A DNA stretch of 64,000 bases from JACVRW01 sp963819635 (GCA_963819635.1 CAWFWX010000001.1:14228-78227), one strand, 5' to 3'. Shown: positions 44,978 to 55,212, counted from the stretch's first letter. Notes: generated by a model from the letters alone, not told the origin. A program made the numbers and translations.

Positions 44978-46123
44978 CTAGCGCGGGGTCTGCTCCGCTT
45001 TCAACTCCGTCTCGTAGAAGAGCCGTAGCCTGCCCGCCCACTGCTTGGCGGTGAACCTCTCCTCGAAGCGCCGCTGCCCGCGCTCGGCAAGCCGAGCTCG
45101 CAGTCCGGGGTCGCCGCGCAGGGTCTCGATCGCCGCTGCCAGGCCGTCCGCTGAGGCGGGTGGTTTAAGCAGGATCCCGGTGATTCCGTCCTCCACGATC
45201 TCCGGGATTCCGCCGACCCGCGTGGCGAGGATCGGAACGCGCGCGGCCATGGCCTCGAGCAGCGTGACCGGGAAGCCCTCCATCCGCGAGGGGTGCAGTA
45301 GCAGGTCCGCCGCATCCAGCAATTCCATGACGTCGCTGCGGTAACCGGTGAAGATCGTGGCGGGCGCGAGTCGCCCCGCGTCGCGGCGCAACCGCTCCGC
45401 CTCCGGCCCGTCGCCAACGATCACCAGGCGCATCCCCGGTATCCGGTCCGTCAGCCGAGCCGCCGCTTCAACGGCCAGCTTGTGCCCTTTCAGGGGATGG
45501 AGCCACGAAAGCATGACGACCACGAACTCGTCGGGCCGCAGCTTCAACTCGGCGCGGACTGCCCGACCCGCTCCCGGCCGGGCGGTCCGCGCAGTCCCGT
45601 TGTGAATCGTTACGACGTGCTCACTCGCGTCGCCGGTGTACGCCAGATAGTCGCGTTCGACGGCCTTGCTCACGGCGATCAAGCGTCGCGCAAGTCGCCT
45701 TCTCGACATCATCACCAGCGCCGTTCCGGCGCGCCCGCGGGCACTCGTGCCCGGACCGTGAGCGCCCCAGTCGAAGCCATGCAGGGTGGAGACGTGCGGC
45801 AGCCTCAACCCGCGGGCCGCCACGCCGCCCACGAGGTCGGCAGTACGCAGGTGGGTGTGGACGACGTCGGGCCGGACGGCGACCAGGTGCTCGCGCACGG
45901 CTCGATGGTCCGACACGCTCACGAGCCGACGAAACGGCACCAGGACCGGCTCGAGCCCCATCTCACACAGCCGGTCGGCGGACGCTCGCGATTCGCCCAC
46001 GTTGAGGAAGCTGATCGACAGCTCGATGCCAACCGCCGGCGCGGCCGCCGCAAGATCGACCAGGAGCGTTTCGGCTCCCCCGAAGCCCAGCTCGCTGATC
46101 AGGGCGTGGACGTGGATACCAAC
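44978..46123 (-). CDS. Glycosyltransferase family 4 protein (start uncertain)
   Basis: About 381 residues. N-terminal HALISELGFGGAETLLVDLA and VRPDVVHTHLRTADLVGGVA, LPHVSTLHGFDWGAHGPGTS; C-terminal FVVVMLSWLHPLKGHKLAVE, RLVIVGDGPEAERLRRDAGR, FTGYRSDVMELLDAADLLLH and SRMEGFPVTLLEAMAARVPI (E-x7-E site). The frame overlaps the end of the O-antigen ligase gene and has no ATG/GTG/TTG at the expected N-terminus (VGIHVHALIS); I place the start at the GTT 46123 region, where a lost or altered base is possible. Part of a six-gene minus-strand run. Confidence 0.8.
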   Translation of the reverse strand, partial: VGIHVHALISELGFGGAETLLVDLAAAAPAVGIELSISFLNVGESRASADRLCEMGLEPVLVPFRRLVSVSDHRAVREHLVAVRPDVVHTHLRTADLVGGVAARGLRLPHVSTLHGFDWGAHGPGTSARGRAGTALVMMSRRRLARRLIAVSKAVERDYLAYTGDASEHVVTIHNGTARTARPGAGRAVRAELKLRPDEFVVVMLSWLHPLKGHKLAVEAAARLTDRIPGMRLVIVGDGPEAERLRRDAGRLAPATIFTGYRSDVMELLDAADLLLHPSRMEGFPVTLLEAMAARVPILATRVGGIPEIVEDGITGILLKPPASADGLAAAIETLRGDPGLRARLAERGQRRFEERFTAKQWAGRLRLFYETELKAEQTPR

Positions 46124-47484
46124 CCTTTCCCCCTCGCGCGCGTGGCGATCGCCAGCAGCGCGGGTGCCAGCGCGAGAAGCAGCCAGGTTCGCCGATCCTC
46201 CGCGTTTGACAGGAACACGGAGACCGAGACCATGGCGATGATCGCCACCGCCGTCGCCCGCGAGAACCCCGCCAACGCGTCGAGGTCCTGTGCCTCGAAG
46301 CGCTTCGCCGCGATCAGAGCCGCCCTCAGGCACGCCACCACGAGACTCACGTACAGGATGAGCCCGAGGGGCCCGGTGTCCACCAGAAGCTGGAGAAAGG
46401 AGTTGTGAACCACCAGGGGCTTCTCGGCTATCAGCTCGACCCATTCGAGCGATCCCGGTTGTTGCACGTATCCGCTTGCCTCGGCCGTGAAGTTGTCCAG
46501 CCCGACACCCGTCAGCGGATGGTCCTCTGCCATGCGCCAGGCGACCAGCCACAGCTCGGATCGCGGCTCGTCGTTCTCGACGCTGGTCACCCTCTCCCAT
46601 GCGCTGGGCGAGACGGAGAAGATGAGCGCCGCGATGCTGAAGGCGGTTCCGACCACGGCAAGCACCTGCGCGCGCCGGCCCTTGTAGAGCACCAGAGCCG
46701 CGACGGTGGCTGCCCCAGCCCCGATGAGTGCGCCCCGTGACTCGGTGGCGGCGAGCCCCGCGGCGAGAACCACCATCGCCGCCATGAGCAGAAATCGGAG
46801 CTCTGGTCGCCGGGTTCCGCCGAGGAGCCCGCCCGCCATGATGATCCCCGCCAGGTAACCGGCCGCGGAATAGTTCGGGTCGCCGCTGCCTCCATACAGC
46901 CGGCCCCGCCTATCGGTGGCTTCGGTAAGAGACGGGGTCTCCGCGAGGCCGATAGCCACCGAGAGAACCGCTCCAACGACGAAGGCGCCCGCCAGCAGCC
47001 GCGCATGCCGCGCGCTGGAGATCGTCGTCGTCACGATCACGAAGAGAAGGGCGGCGACTGACCAACGCCCGATGCCGGAGCCGAAGAGCTCCAGGTCGTC
47101 TGCCCAGATTGCGCTCAGGGCGATCCAAACCAGGAGCAGGCCGAGGAGGGCGAGCAGGCGCCGGTTGGTCGCGACGAAATGCCGTACCCAACTCGCCCGC
47201 TCGCGGACGGTGCCCAACCAGGCGACGACGATGAGGCTCCCGGCTGCGGCCCCTATCGGGAGTGGCGCGGGGAGCTCGTCCAGGAAGACGAAAGGAACCC
47301 AGAGCGCAATGGCGACTGGCAGGTTGATCAGGACGAGCGGCACGTAGCAGAGCGCGACCAAGAGCGACAGGCCGGCGAGCTGGTTGACGGCCATCGCGGT
47401 CCCGACCAGCACCGCGGCCAGGAGTGAGATGGCGGTCAGCGGCCGCGGGGAGGAAGAAAGGAAGGGGACCGGGCGGGCGGCCAA
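46099..47484 (-). CDS. O-antigen ligase / polymerase family membrane protein
   Basis: 461 residues from TTG 47484, about 11-12 hydrophobic segments. The large outer loop with the Wzy_C/ligase signature is present: HPLTGVGLDNFTAEASGYVQ then PLVVHNSFLQLLVDTGPLGL (HNSF-x-Q-x-G pattern). Polymerase and ligase cannot be separated by sequence; in this locus it may be the Wzy-like polymerase. The TTG start lies 4 bases after the Wzz stop; an in-frame ATG at 47550 would overlap wzz by 62 bases and add an Arg-rich leader. Confidence 0.83.
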   Translation of the reverse strand: MAARPVPFLSSSPRPLTAISLLAAVLVGTAMAVNQLAGLSLLVALCYVPLVLINLPVAIALWVPFVFLDELPAPLPIGAAAGSLIVVAWLGTVRERASWVRHFVATNRRLLALLGLLLVWIALSAIWADDLELFGSGIGRWSVAALLFVIVTTTISSARHARLLAGAFVVGAVLSVAIGLAETPSLTEATDRRGRLYGGSGDPNYSAAGYLAGIIMAGGLLGGTRRPELRFLLMAAMVVLAAGLAATESRGALIGAGAATVAALVLYKGRRAQVLAVVGTAFSIAALIFSVSPSAWERVTSVENDEPRSELWLVAWRMAEDHPLTGVGLDNFTAEASGYVQQPGSLEWVELIAEKPLVVHNSFLQLLVDTGPLGLILYVSLVVACLRAALIAAKRFEAQDLDALAGFSRATAVAIIAMVSVSVFLSNAEDRRTWLLLALAPALLAIATRARGKGLVSTSTP

Positions 47485-47488
47485 GCGC

Positions 47489-48277
47489 CTATTCGACGCC
47501 GTAGGGCGAGCGCGGCCTCCGGACGAGGGCGTCGACCAGAAGCGCCGCAACAGCCGCCAGGGTAAAGCCGGCCAACAATGACAACACGATGACCAGCCAC
47601 GACGGAGGACCGACGGGCGAGGTGGGCACGCTCGCCGGCTGGAGGAGCGACAACGTCGGATCGACCCCGGTTCTGACGAGCTCCAGCTGGTTCAGTCGCT
47701 GGGCGGTGTCGAGCGCGACTCCGGTGTTCGGCTCCAGCTCGCGACTTCGAGCCTCCAGTTGACGGATTAGGGCCTCCACCTGCGTCTGCAGCGCCTCCTG
47801 GCGAGTCTCGAGCACCGCGCCCGCGAACTCGTTGGCAGCTCGAGCCGCCAGGCCGGCGTTGTCGGCCCGAGCGCTGACCGCCAGAACGCTGCTCTCACCC
47901 TGTGGCTTGACGTCGATCGAGCTCTCCACCCGCTCGACGCTCCAACCCGAGGCGAGTCTGTCGGCGGTCAGCTGGGCAGCTTGCCGCGAGGACGCGAGCG
48001 TCGCCGCGGTTTGCGTGGTCCGAGTGGGTTCGCTCGACTCGCGAAGGACCTGGACGCCGATGAAGGTCGTGTCGTCTTGGGGGAGCGGCGTCACCAGAAG
48101 CTGGGCCGTGGCCTCATAGGTGTCTGCCCGGACCAGCAGCCAAACACAGCTGGCTGCCACGGTGAGTGCAGTGACCCCGACCACGAGCAACCCGTGCGCC
48201 CTGATCGCTCGGAGATATGGCCCGAGTGCACCCTCCGGCCGACTCGGCGCATGCCTTGTCTCGATCTCATACGACAC
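47489..48277 (-). CDS. Wzz-type chain-length determinant protein
   Basis: 262 residues, intact. Two membrane helices (LLVVGVTALTVAASCVWLLV near residue 33; LVIVLSLLAGFTLAAVAALL near residue 228) flank an outer coiled-coil domain (ETRQEALQTQVEALIRQLEA), with a Pro-rich motif before the second helix (VPTSPVGPPSW). It controls polymer length. No kinase domain is fused. GTG start supported by TAGACT 7 bases upstream. Confidence 0.87.
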   Translation of the reverse strand: MSYEIETRHAPSRPEGALGPYLRAIRAHGLLVVGVTALTVAASCVWLLVRADTYEATAQLLVTPLPQDDTTFIGVQVLRESSEPTRTTQTAATLASSRQAAQLTADRLASGWSVERVESSIDVKPQGESSVLAVSARADNAGLAARAANEFAGAVLETRQEALQTQVEALIRQLEARSRELEPNTGVALDTAQRLNQLELVRTGVDPTLSLLQPASVPTSPVGPPSWLVIVLSLLAGFTLAAVAALLVDALVRRPRSPYGVE

Positions 48278-48284
48278 GGCGGTC

Positions 48285-48290
48285 AGTCTA
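48285..48290 (-). promoter_or_regulatory. Candidate leaderless -10 element for the Wzz gene
   Basis: Minus-strand TAGACT, 7 bases before GTG 48277. It would start a transcript for wzz, the ligase and the following glycosyltransferase. Confidence 0.5.
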
Positions 48291-48312
48291 CGTCGGACAG
48301 GGCGGGGATCCG

Positions 48313-49329
48313 CTAGCCGACTCGCTCCTGCTTCAAGGCTTCGAACGTCCGCCGCATGCCCTCCTGCGTCGAAACGACCTCGCGATAGCCGATCGCCTTG
48401 AGCTTGTCGTTCGAGAAGCGGTTGCCGCCCCACAGCGCGGCCGTCTTGTAGGGCGTGAACACATCTGGAAGCTGACCCTTCGACCGGGCGTGGTACCTCT
48501 GCACCGCGACGCTGAACGCGAGCGTCGCCGGGATAGGGCACGCGCACGGCGCGGAGGGGCTCGACGTTCCTTCGGTATGCGCGCAGGTACTCGGCGCAGG
48601 TGGGCAGGTCGTCATCGACCGTGTTGTAGGCCTGGCCGACGGCGTCGGGATGGCGCCCGGCCACCACGATCGCCTCGGCGCAGTTGTCGACGTAGTTGAG
48701 CGGCAGCTGGTTGTCGCCGCCCAGGTGCAGAAACACACCGAACAGGCTCAAACCGACGCGCGGGTGGACGGCAGCGGCCCCCGGGCCATAGAGGACGCCC
48801 GGGCGCAGCACGACGAGCGGCACCCCGTGGCGCTCGCGGTACTCCCAGAACAGCTGTTCCTGCCGCAGCTTGCACTGGGCGTAGACATCACGACGCTCGG
48901 GGTGTGGCTCGAGCGGCGTGCGCTCGTCGACGAGGGCGCCGCGGCCGAGCGCGGCCACGCCGTAGACCGAGAACGACGACACGAGCACCGCCTTGACCGG
49001 CCGCTGCTCCGCCACGATCGCGTCGAGCAGGTGCTTGCTCGCGACGACGGTGTTGCAAGAACTGTCGGCGGGGGCGCCGCGCGGCGCTGGCGGCGAGGTG
49101 GTACACGATGTCCACCCCCGCGACGGCCCGGGCGCAGTCGGCCGGGGTCGGTCAGCGAGCCGACGACCACCTCGATTTCGGCGGCGGAGCGCCGCGCCAG
49201 CTCCTCGAGCTTCTGTTGCTTGGCGCCGGGCCGAACGAACAGGCGCAGGGGCGCGGCGGGGTGCGCGAGCAGCCGCTCGACCAGCGCGGTGGCCAGAAAG
49301 CCGCCGGCGCCGGTCACGAGCGCGGTCAT
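48313..49329 (-). CDS. NAD-dependent epimerase/dehydratase (frameshifted)
   Basis: About 340 residues. Cofactor site TALVTGAGGFLATALVERLL, then VDIVYHLAASAA, catalytic part VLVSSFSVYGVAALGRG and YAQCKLRQEQLFWEYRERHG, where the Tyr-x3-Lys reads YAQCK. C-terminal substrate domain ends FEALKQERVG. Breaks near 48535, 49075, 49095 and 49145. It probably acts on a UDP- or GDP-sugar for the locus. ATG overlaps the stop of the next gene upstream. Confidence 0.8.
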
Positions 49330-50432
49330 CGAGCGTCCGCGTGCTCGACCTGCCGGAAGATCTCGTCCAGCAAGGCCGACACGCGCACGATGTCGCGGTA
49401 GGGGTAGGGCGGTGGCCCGTCCCGCTCGATGCAGTCATAGAAGCGACCGAGCTGCGTCTGGAGCCCGGCGAAGTAGTGAAAGTCGCTCTTCGCGAAGCGC
49501 CACACGTTGCCGGCGCCCTCCTTGAGGAAGCCCCTCGCCTGCTGGAAGGCGGGCACGAGCCGGCCGATTGCGCTCCCCAGCGGCGCCGAGCTGTCGAGCG
49601 TGACGGTGCGCGCCGCGTAGTCGACCTGAAGCGTGTTCCTGGTGCCGTACACGCGAACGAACTGGCCCGCGGGCCGGATATGAGCCGAGAACGTGGCATA
49701 CGCGCTCACTTCTGCGCCGGCCAGGATCACACGCAGCTCCTCCTTCAGCCGATCGCGATCGTCACCGAATGCTTCGCCGTGCAGCGCGTAGGCGTGGGCC
49801 AGCACGCGGGGCTCCTCGTCCGGCAGGAACTCGCAGATCTTGCTCAGCACGTGGTCGATGGTGTTGTGGAACAGCCTGCCGGGCAGCTTGTGCACCCAGT
49901 GGCCGCCGTCGGCGAGCATGGCCTGGCCGAACGGGCTGCCCAGGTCGTAGCCAAGGAAGCTCTCGACATGCACGGGGTCCCCCAGCAGGCCCTCGCCGAT
50001 CAGCTCGCGCATCTTGAGGGCGGGCGGATCGAAGAAGGTTGCGTAACCCACGGTCAGCTTCCGGCCCACCTGCTCGGCGTGCGCGACCAGCGCTCGCGAG
50101 TCGTCGGCGCTCAGAGTGAATGGCTTCTCGACGTAGACGTGGCAGCCGGCGTCGAGCGCCTGGCGCGCAAGCTCCAGGTGAGCCTGCGGGGGAGTCGTCA
50201 CGTGGACCACGTCCGGGCGCTCGCGGTCGAGCAGGGCGCCCAGGTCGTCGTAGTGGCGAGGGATGCCGTAGCGGGCGGCCAGCTGCTCGGCGAGCAGCAA
50301 CTCGCGGTCGCAGGCGGCGATCAGCCGCGCCCGCCCGGGCAGCTTGGCGATCTCGCCGGCGTGGGCGTCGGCGATCTTGCCGCAGCCGACGATGGCGACC
50401 TTCAGACCGTGAGGTGGGCGCGCGCTAGTCAT
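49326..50432 (-). CDS. Gfo/Idh/MocA family oxidoreductase
   Basis: 368 residues, intact. NAD(P) fold VAIVGCGKIADAHAGEIAKL, the signature GCHVYVEKPFTLSADDSRAL (EKP) and the substrate half with GGHWVHKLPGRLFHNTIDHV containing the conserved His/Asp-type catalytic residues. Such enzymes oxidise or reduce a keto group of sugar nucleotides, often before amination. ATG start, 57 bases from the chosen start of the divergent GT4 gene. Confidence 0.86.
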   Translation of the reverse strand: MTSARPPHGLKVAIVGCGKIADAHAGEIAKLPGRARLIAACDRELLLAEQLAARYGIPRHYDDLGALLDRERPDVVHVTTPPQAHLELARQALDAGCHVYVEKPFTLSADDSRALVAHAEQVGRKLTVGYATFFDPPALKMRELIGEGLLGDPVHVESFLGYDLGSPFGQAMLADGGHWVHKLPGRLFHNTIDHVLSKICEFLPDEEPRVLAHAYALHGEAFGDDRDRLKEELRVILAGAEVSAYATFSAHIRPAGQFVRVYGTRNTLQVDYAARTVTLDSSAPLGSAIGRLVPAFQQARGFLKEGAGNVWRFAKSDFHYFAGLQTQLGRFYDCIERDGPPPYPYRDIVRVSALLDEIFRQVEHADAR

Positions 50433-50488
50433 GACCGGCCTTCATGGCGGGCAAATCTCGCAGACCCTGTACTAGCTTGGCCTCCGAG

Positions 50489-51727
50489 GTGCGGGTGCTC
50501 TGGCTGAAAACGGGCCTTCTTCACCCCGTCGACAGCGGCGGGAAGATCCGCACGTACCACATCCTGAAGGAGCTCAGGCGAGACAACCACGTCACCTACC
50601 TGACGTTGGACGACGGCATGGGCACACAACGAGCGCGGGTTCAGGCCGAGGAGTACTGCGACGAGCTGATCTGCGTACCTCACCCCACCATCGCGAGATT
50701 CTCCGCGCGTTTCTATGCCGGGCTTGGCCGGAACATCCTGTCCCCGCTGCCCTACCCCGTCGAGAGGTACCGGTCCGATGAGATGGTCCGTGAGGTGGAG
50801 GGACGCGTCTCCACCGACCCGCCCGATGTGCTCGTAAGCGACTTCTTGTTCCCCAGCGTGAACGTACCGGGCGCGGTCCCCTGCCCCAGTGTGCTGTTCC
50901 AGCACAACGTGGAAGCGATGATCTGGAAGCGGCACTCCGACGTGCAGCGAAATCCCCTCAAGGCGGCTTACCTGCGTCACCAGTGGCGGAAGATGCACGC
51001 GTACGAGCGGTCGGCCTGCCTGCGCTTCGACTACCTGGCCGCCGTCTCGGCGGCGGATCGGGAGGCCATGCAGCGCGACTATGGCGTCACGCGAATCGAG
51101 GACGTGCCCACCGGCGTTGACACGGATTTCTTCCGCCCCGCCGGCACGGTCCGCCCGACCCCACGCAGCCTCGTGTTCACCGGCGCGATGGACTGGATAC
51201 CGAACGAGGATGCGGTCCGCTACTTCGCGGAGCGGATCATGCCGCGCGTCAAGGACCGGCTGCCCGACGCGACGCTGAGCGTCGTAGGCCACGACCCGCG
51301 CGCCAACCTTCTCAGGCTCGGCCGGCGTGACCCCTCGATCGCCGTGACCGGTCGTGTCGACGACGTCCGCCCGTACATCGAGCGTGCCGCGGCGTACGTC
51401 GTGCCGCTGCGCATCGGCGGTGGAACCCGCCTGAAGATCCTCGAGGCGATGGCGATGGAAAAGGCGGTCATCTCGACGAGCATCGGTGCCGAGGGCCTGC
51501 CGCTCCGGGACGGCTTGGACGTCTTGATCGCCGACGGGCCGGAACGCTTCGCCGATGCGGTCGTGCGAACGCTCACGGACGACGCGTTCGCGCGCGAGCT
51601 GGGACAACGCGCAGCAGCGACCGTCAGGCGACAGTTCGCCTGGAGCAACGCCGGCGCGCGGTTCGCCCAGATCTGCGAGTCCGCTGCGCGATGGCACCGG
51701 GAGTCTGAATCCAGGGTCCCGCGCTAG
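50489..51727 (+). CDS. Glycosyltransferase family 4 protein
   Basis: 412 residues. N-terminus VRVLWLKTGLLHPVDSGGKI is typical of a GT4 subgroup (hormogonium/PEP-CTERM type), followed by LVSDFLFPSVNVPGAVPCPS, LFQHNVEAMIWKRHSDVQRN, RSLVFTGAMDWIPNEDAVRY, VVPLRIGGGTRLKILEAMAM and ISTSIGAEGLPLRDGLDVLI. I choose GTG 50489 (TAGCTT 10 bases before it) rather than ATG 50444, which is only 11 bases from the divergent gene. Stop interlocked with the methyltransferase stop on CTAG (51724-51727). Confidence 0.87.
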   Translation: MRVLWLKTGLLHPVDSGGKIRTYHILKELRRDNHVTYLTLDDGMGTQRARVQAEEYCDELICVPHPTIARFSARFYAGLGRNILSPLPYPVERYRSDEMVREVEGRVSTDPPDVLVSDFLFPSVNVPGAVPCPSVLFQHNVEAMIWKRHSDVQRNPLKAAYLRHQWRKMHAYERSACLRFDYLAAVSAADREAMQRDYGVTRIEDVPTGVDTDFFRPAGTVRPTPRSLVFTGAMDWIPNEDAVRYFAERIMPRVKDRLPDATLSVVGHDPRANLLRLGRRDPSIAVTGRVDDVRPYIERAAAYVVPLRIGGGTRLKILEAMAMEKAVISTSIGAEGLPLRDGLDVLIADGPERFADAVVRTLTDDAFARELGQRAAATVRRQFAWSNAGARFAQICESAARWHRESESRVPR

Positions 51728-52662
51728 GTATCCGCGAAGGTCCCCATCACGACGAAGTTGGTCACGGCAAGCTCCTCAGGAGTGACATCCCGGTAACGAT
51801 CAGCGAGCTGGAAGCCGCTGCGAAGCGCGTCGAGCGACCTCTCATCGACGGTACGACTCTGCCGCAGGATCCGAATCCCGGCCTCTTCGAACAACCCGAT
51901 GTGCTGATAGCCACGCAACCGGTTGTGGTACATGAACCTGTTGCCCGCCCAGCGATCCCATTCGCGATCGTCGAACTGGAGGAAGTTGATCTTCGTGATC
52001 GAGGGATCGCCGTGGCTGAAATGGTCGGATGCATCGATGATGTGGACCAACAGCCCGTTCGGGACCAGGACCCGGCGCGCTTCGTCGAGGATCTTCAGAA
52101 TCGTTTCGGGCGGGACATGCTCGAACACCACGTGCGAGATGTGGAAATCGAAGCTCCGATCCGGGACATCGAGGCTCGCCGCATCTGCGGGCGCGATGTA
52201 GGTCGTGTTGATCAGCTGCAGGAGCTCGGGTAGGCGACCAGAGAAGTTCGTCAACTGGCGATAGCGCTCCTCGAACCGCGGCGTCAACGCCTCCTCACCG
52301 AACATCTCCCATATTTGGTCGCGGTTGTCTCTCAGGTACCGGACGCACTCCGCGGCCACCGGTTCCGAGAGGTACCTGTTCAGGTCGACGGTCACGGTCT
52401 GCGCCGCCCCACAGAGCCAGAGGCCGGCCGGGACGCATAGGTGACGCCCGGTTCCGACCTCCAAGAAGCGCTTGCCGGCGACGTCCTGGCCCGCGGATTT
52501 CACCCACTTGACGACGATCGACCCGGCCTCGAACCATTCGAACGCGTCGATGCGCCCCGGCCGGAAGGTTCCAACGCTGCGCTGGATCCGGTAGTAGATC
52601 CGGTTCGACTTCGGAAGACGGGCAACCAGGTTCTGGACTCTTGCCTTGCGCTTCCAGTTCAC
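51724..52662 (-). CDS. SAM-dependent methyltransferase
   Basis: 312 residues, intact. SAM site GKRFLEVGTGRHLCVPAGLW, then VTVDLNRYLSEPVAAECVRY, motif IV-like DVPDRSFDFHISHVVFEHVP and LDEARRVLVPNGLLVHIIDA. The C-terminal part is rich in aromatic residues (NRFMYHNRLRGYQHIGLFEE). It belongs to the locus but its acceptor is unknown. GTG 52662 is chosen; the frame is open for another 26 codons without a better start signal. Confidence 0.82.
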   Translation of the reverse strand: MNWKRKARVQNLVARLPKSNRIYYRIQRSVGTFRPGRIDAFEWFEAGSIVVKWVKSAGQDVAGKRFLEVGTGRHLCVPAGLWLCGAAQTVTVDLNRYLSEPVAAECVRYLRDNRDQIWEMFGEEALTPRFEERYRQLTNFSGRLPELLQLINTTYIAPADAASLDVPDRSFDFHISHVVFEHVPPETILKILDEARRVLVPNGLLVHIIDASDHFSHGDPSITKINFLQFDDREWDRWAGNRFMYHNRLRGYQHIGLFEEAGIRILRQSRTVDERSLDALRSGFQLADRYRDVTPEELAVTNFVVMGTFADT

Positions 52663-52693
52663 GCTGCGCCGCGCCAGGTCGAGCCGACGCGCC

Positions 52694-53940
52694 TCAGTAG
52701 CCGCGCACGACCGAGCCCGTCTGCACCGCCTCGAGTGCACTCGCCGGGATCGTCTTCAGGCCGTTCAGGTCGTCGTCGTTCCAGCCCATGTCGACGGCAC
52801 CGGACACGAAGACCTTCGGCGAGCCGGCGTTGTCGGCCACGATCGCACCGTAGGTCTTGAGGGCCTGGGCGACCGCCCGCGCCTGGCCCTGCAGCCCCGA
52901 GATGTCGTAGCTCGCCTTCAGGCGCACCCGCAGGCCCATCGGCGGCTGGTCGGGATCGGTGTTGGAGGATGCCCAGTGGGTGGCCGGGTGGATGTAGGCC
53001 CGCTGGGTGATCGGCACGGTGATGCGCAGCGCGTGGCGGATGACGCCGCTGTCGGCCTCGTCGCGGCGAGCCAGCCCGGGCAGGATCGGCAGCCCCGCGC
53101 CGTCGGCGGAGGTCCAGCCCTCGGGGCGCAGCGCGTTGGAGTGCAGGTCCCACACGGCACCGCTGTAGGCGTGCCAGCCCTCGCCCTCGCGCTCGGCGGC
53201 GTACATCTTCGAAGAGCTTGCAGTCGCCCTGCCGCAGGGCGATCACGTGTCGATCGGTCCCGCCCTCGACCGGCGCGTCGGCGGGATGGGATATGGCCCG
53301 GGGTCGGATTCCTCGGGCACGTCGAAGGAGATCGGGACGAGCGGTTGGCTGAAAGGCACGCTGACGTAGGGGATGCCGTACTGGCCGTGCCAGCCGAAGT
53401 CCGGCCACAGCGTCATCGAGCCGAGCGAGCCGATGAGTCGTGCGAGGTGTCAACCAGCGGCGCCTGCGAGATGTCCGTGTTCCACGGGCTGTCGCCGGGG
53501 AAGATCGGGCAGCCGCCGATGGTGGGGCTTCGGATGAGGTACTCCCTCCGGGTGCGCCGCCAGCGGGCGGGCCGCCACCACCCGGGGTGCCGCCGCCGGG
53601 GGTGTCGTCCGCGGGCGGCACGTCGAGGGGGGCGTGGTGACGGTCACGGACCGACCCCGTGGCGCAGCGCTGCGCGGTGGCAGGGTCTGACGGTGTACCG
53701 GTACGTTGTCGCGGGAACCACCCTGCGGTCGGTCCAGGCCGTCCGGCCGGCCTTGAGCCGTACGCTGCGCCCCCGGCGTCGGACCTCGTACCGCGTTTCT
53801 CCCCGCGAGCGGTCCTTCCAGGTCAGGCGCACGCCGGACGTCTCGGCGGCGGCGATGAGCTGCGCCGCGGGCTTGAGGCGCGCCTCGGCGGAGGCCGATG
53901 CGAGGACGGCGACGCCCAGAGCCGCAACGACGATCTTCAT
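52694..53940 (-). CDS. Secreted protein: FnIII domain, Gly/Pro linker, conserved unassigned domain (frameshifted)
   Basis: About 415 residues. Signal peptide MKIVVAALGVAVLASASAEA; an FnIII-like domain follows (SGVRLTWKDRSRGETRYEVR, TTYRYTVRPC); a linker of Pro and Gly (PPADDTPGGGTPGGGGPPAG); then the domain also found at 9.2-10.2 kb: GPYPIPADAPVEGGTDRHVI, WDLHSNALRPEGWTSADGAG, LPILPGLARRDEADSGVIRH, TDPDQPPMGLRVRLKASYDI and WNDDDLNGLKTIPASALEAV. Frame breaks near 53215, 53330-53460 and 53625 must be corrected. The linker indicates a surface protein with a binding module. Function unknown. Confidence 0.65.
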
Positions 53941-54014
53941 GCCGGTTCTTTCGGATCGCCGGCCGGCGGGCATGAGCCGATGGCCCGCAAGTGGGCGCAT
54001 GAGCCGAAACGGGT

Positions 54015-55212
54015 TCACCGTCGTCGGGCCAGTCGCCGGAGCTTTCGACCGGCTCCCCTGACCTCGGGCGCGAAGGCCGCGATCATAGGCAGCGGATCAT
54101 CCCACCGCGCACGGGGGAAACGCGTGGGACGGAGAAGGCTGCGCGCCCAGCCGCCAAACGAAAGCTCTCCGCAGTGCCGGTACTCCCTGAAAGCTCGAAG
54201 GTCGGTGAGCGGAAACCACATTGCCAACCCGCTCCGATGGCGCTGATTGGGGTGCTGGGCGCCCAACGGCACGGTTTGTACGAGCGGCATGTCCACGCCG
54301 GCGGCTCGGATGAGGGCGGTGGACGGCGTGCAGCGGTGATTGCGCTCGATCAACGTGAGCTCCCCGTTGCGTGGGTCCCGCTGAACTCCACGTGGGCCAG
54401 GACCACGGGGACGACGAACGGCTCGGAGGAAACGCAGCCCAACCTCGGCCACGGCGGGATCCCAGTCGGTCGGTGGTGGCAACCGCTGCCGCAACTTGAT
54501 GGGTACTGACGAGTCTGCTCGCTTCTGTACTCTCTCGTCGAGAAGGAAGACCGGCGCACCGTTCTCGTCGAGGTAGCCGTAGCAGGACTGATACCAGTCC
54601 GCCACCCGGGGGTCAGATGGGTGGAGCGTAGACCTCGGTCGCCGAACGCCCGCGTGGCGCGAAGGCGCGCTCCAGCTGAACGCCGTCGTCGACGAGGAAG
54701 CCCTTGCCTGGCAACCGGCGCCTGAAGATGTGTGCGTGAACGGGCTTCAGAGCGCATGGGTAACCGATCTCCCGCTCGGCGGCACGCAGCTCGTCCTCGT
54801 TCCTGACCATGGCGGTGCAGGGACCGGGATGCCGGCCTTGGCGGCCAACGCATAGGTCCGCTGCTTGTCCAGCATCGCCAGCACCACCTCGTCGTTCGCC
54901 TCGATCGGTACGAGCCCGGACTCGAGCAGAGATGACCGGTGCCGGGCCATCAACTCGAGGCCTTCGTCCGAGCAGGGAATCACTACCGCCCCCGGAGGAG
55001 CCTTCGCTCAGCCATGTCAGCCAGCGCTCCTGCACGTGCTCGTCGGCCCCGAGGTCGACGAACCGCGCGCAGAAACGAGAGTGGCGAACCGAGTCGTGCC
55101 CCGAACCCAGGGCATGGACCTCCACTCCGGCACTGCCAAGGCTTCGTGCGACGGCCAGTGCGGTGACGTCACCGCCAAGTACGACCGCCGGAGGACCACC
55201 CCCGGTCGTCAC
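54015..55212 (-). CDS. ATP-grasp carboxylate-amine ligase-like protein (frameshifted)
   Basis: About 398 residues. N-terminal pre-ATP-grasp domain: PPAVVLGGDVTALAVARSLG, VHALGSGHDSVRHSRFCARF, DEHVQERWLTWLSEGSSGG, VIPCSDEGLELMARHRSSLL. The ATP-binding domain follows: DKQRTYALAAKAGIPVPGPC, REIGYPCALKPVHAHIFRRR, LDENGAPVFLLDERV and LIERNHRCTPSTALIRAAGV, the last replacing the usual metal-binding ExNxR/N. GTG 55212 start. Breaks near 54990, 54820, 54620 and 54440. The family forms amide or ester bonds; in surface-glycan loci such enzymes add amino acids to sugars, which is the likely role here by context only. Confidence 0.72.

Noticed and set aside
30942..55212. Prophage or insertion-sequence origin of the central block
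   Set aside because: No integrase, transposase, terminal repeats or tRNA target found; content is that of a normal surface-polysaccharide locus.
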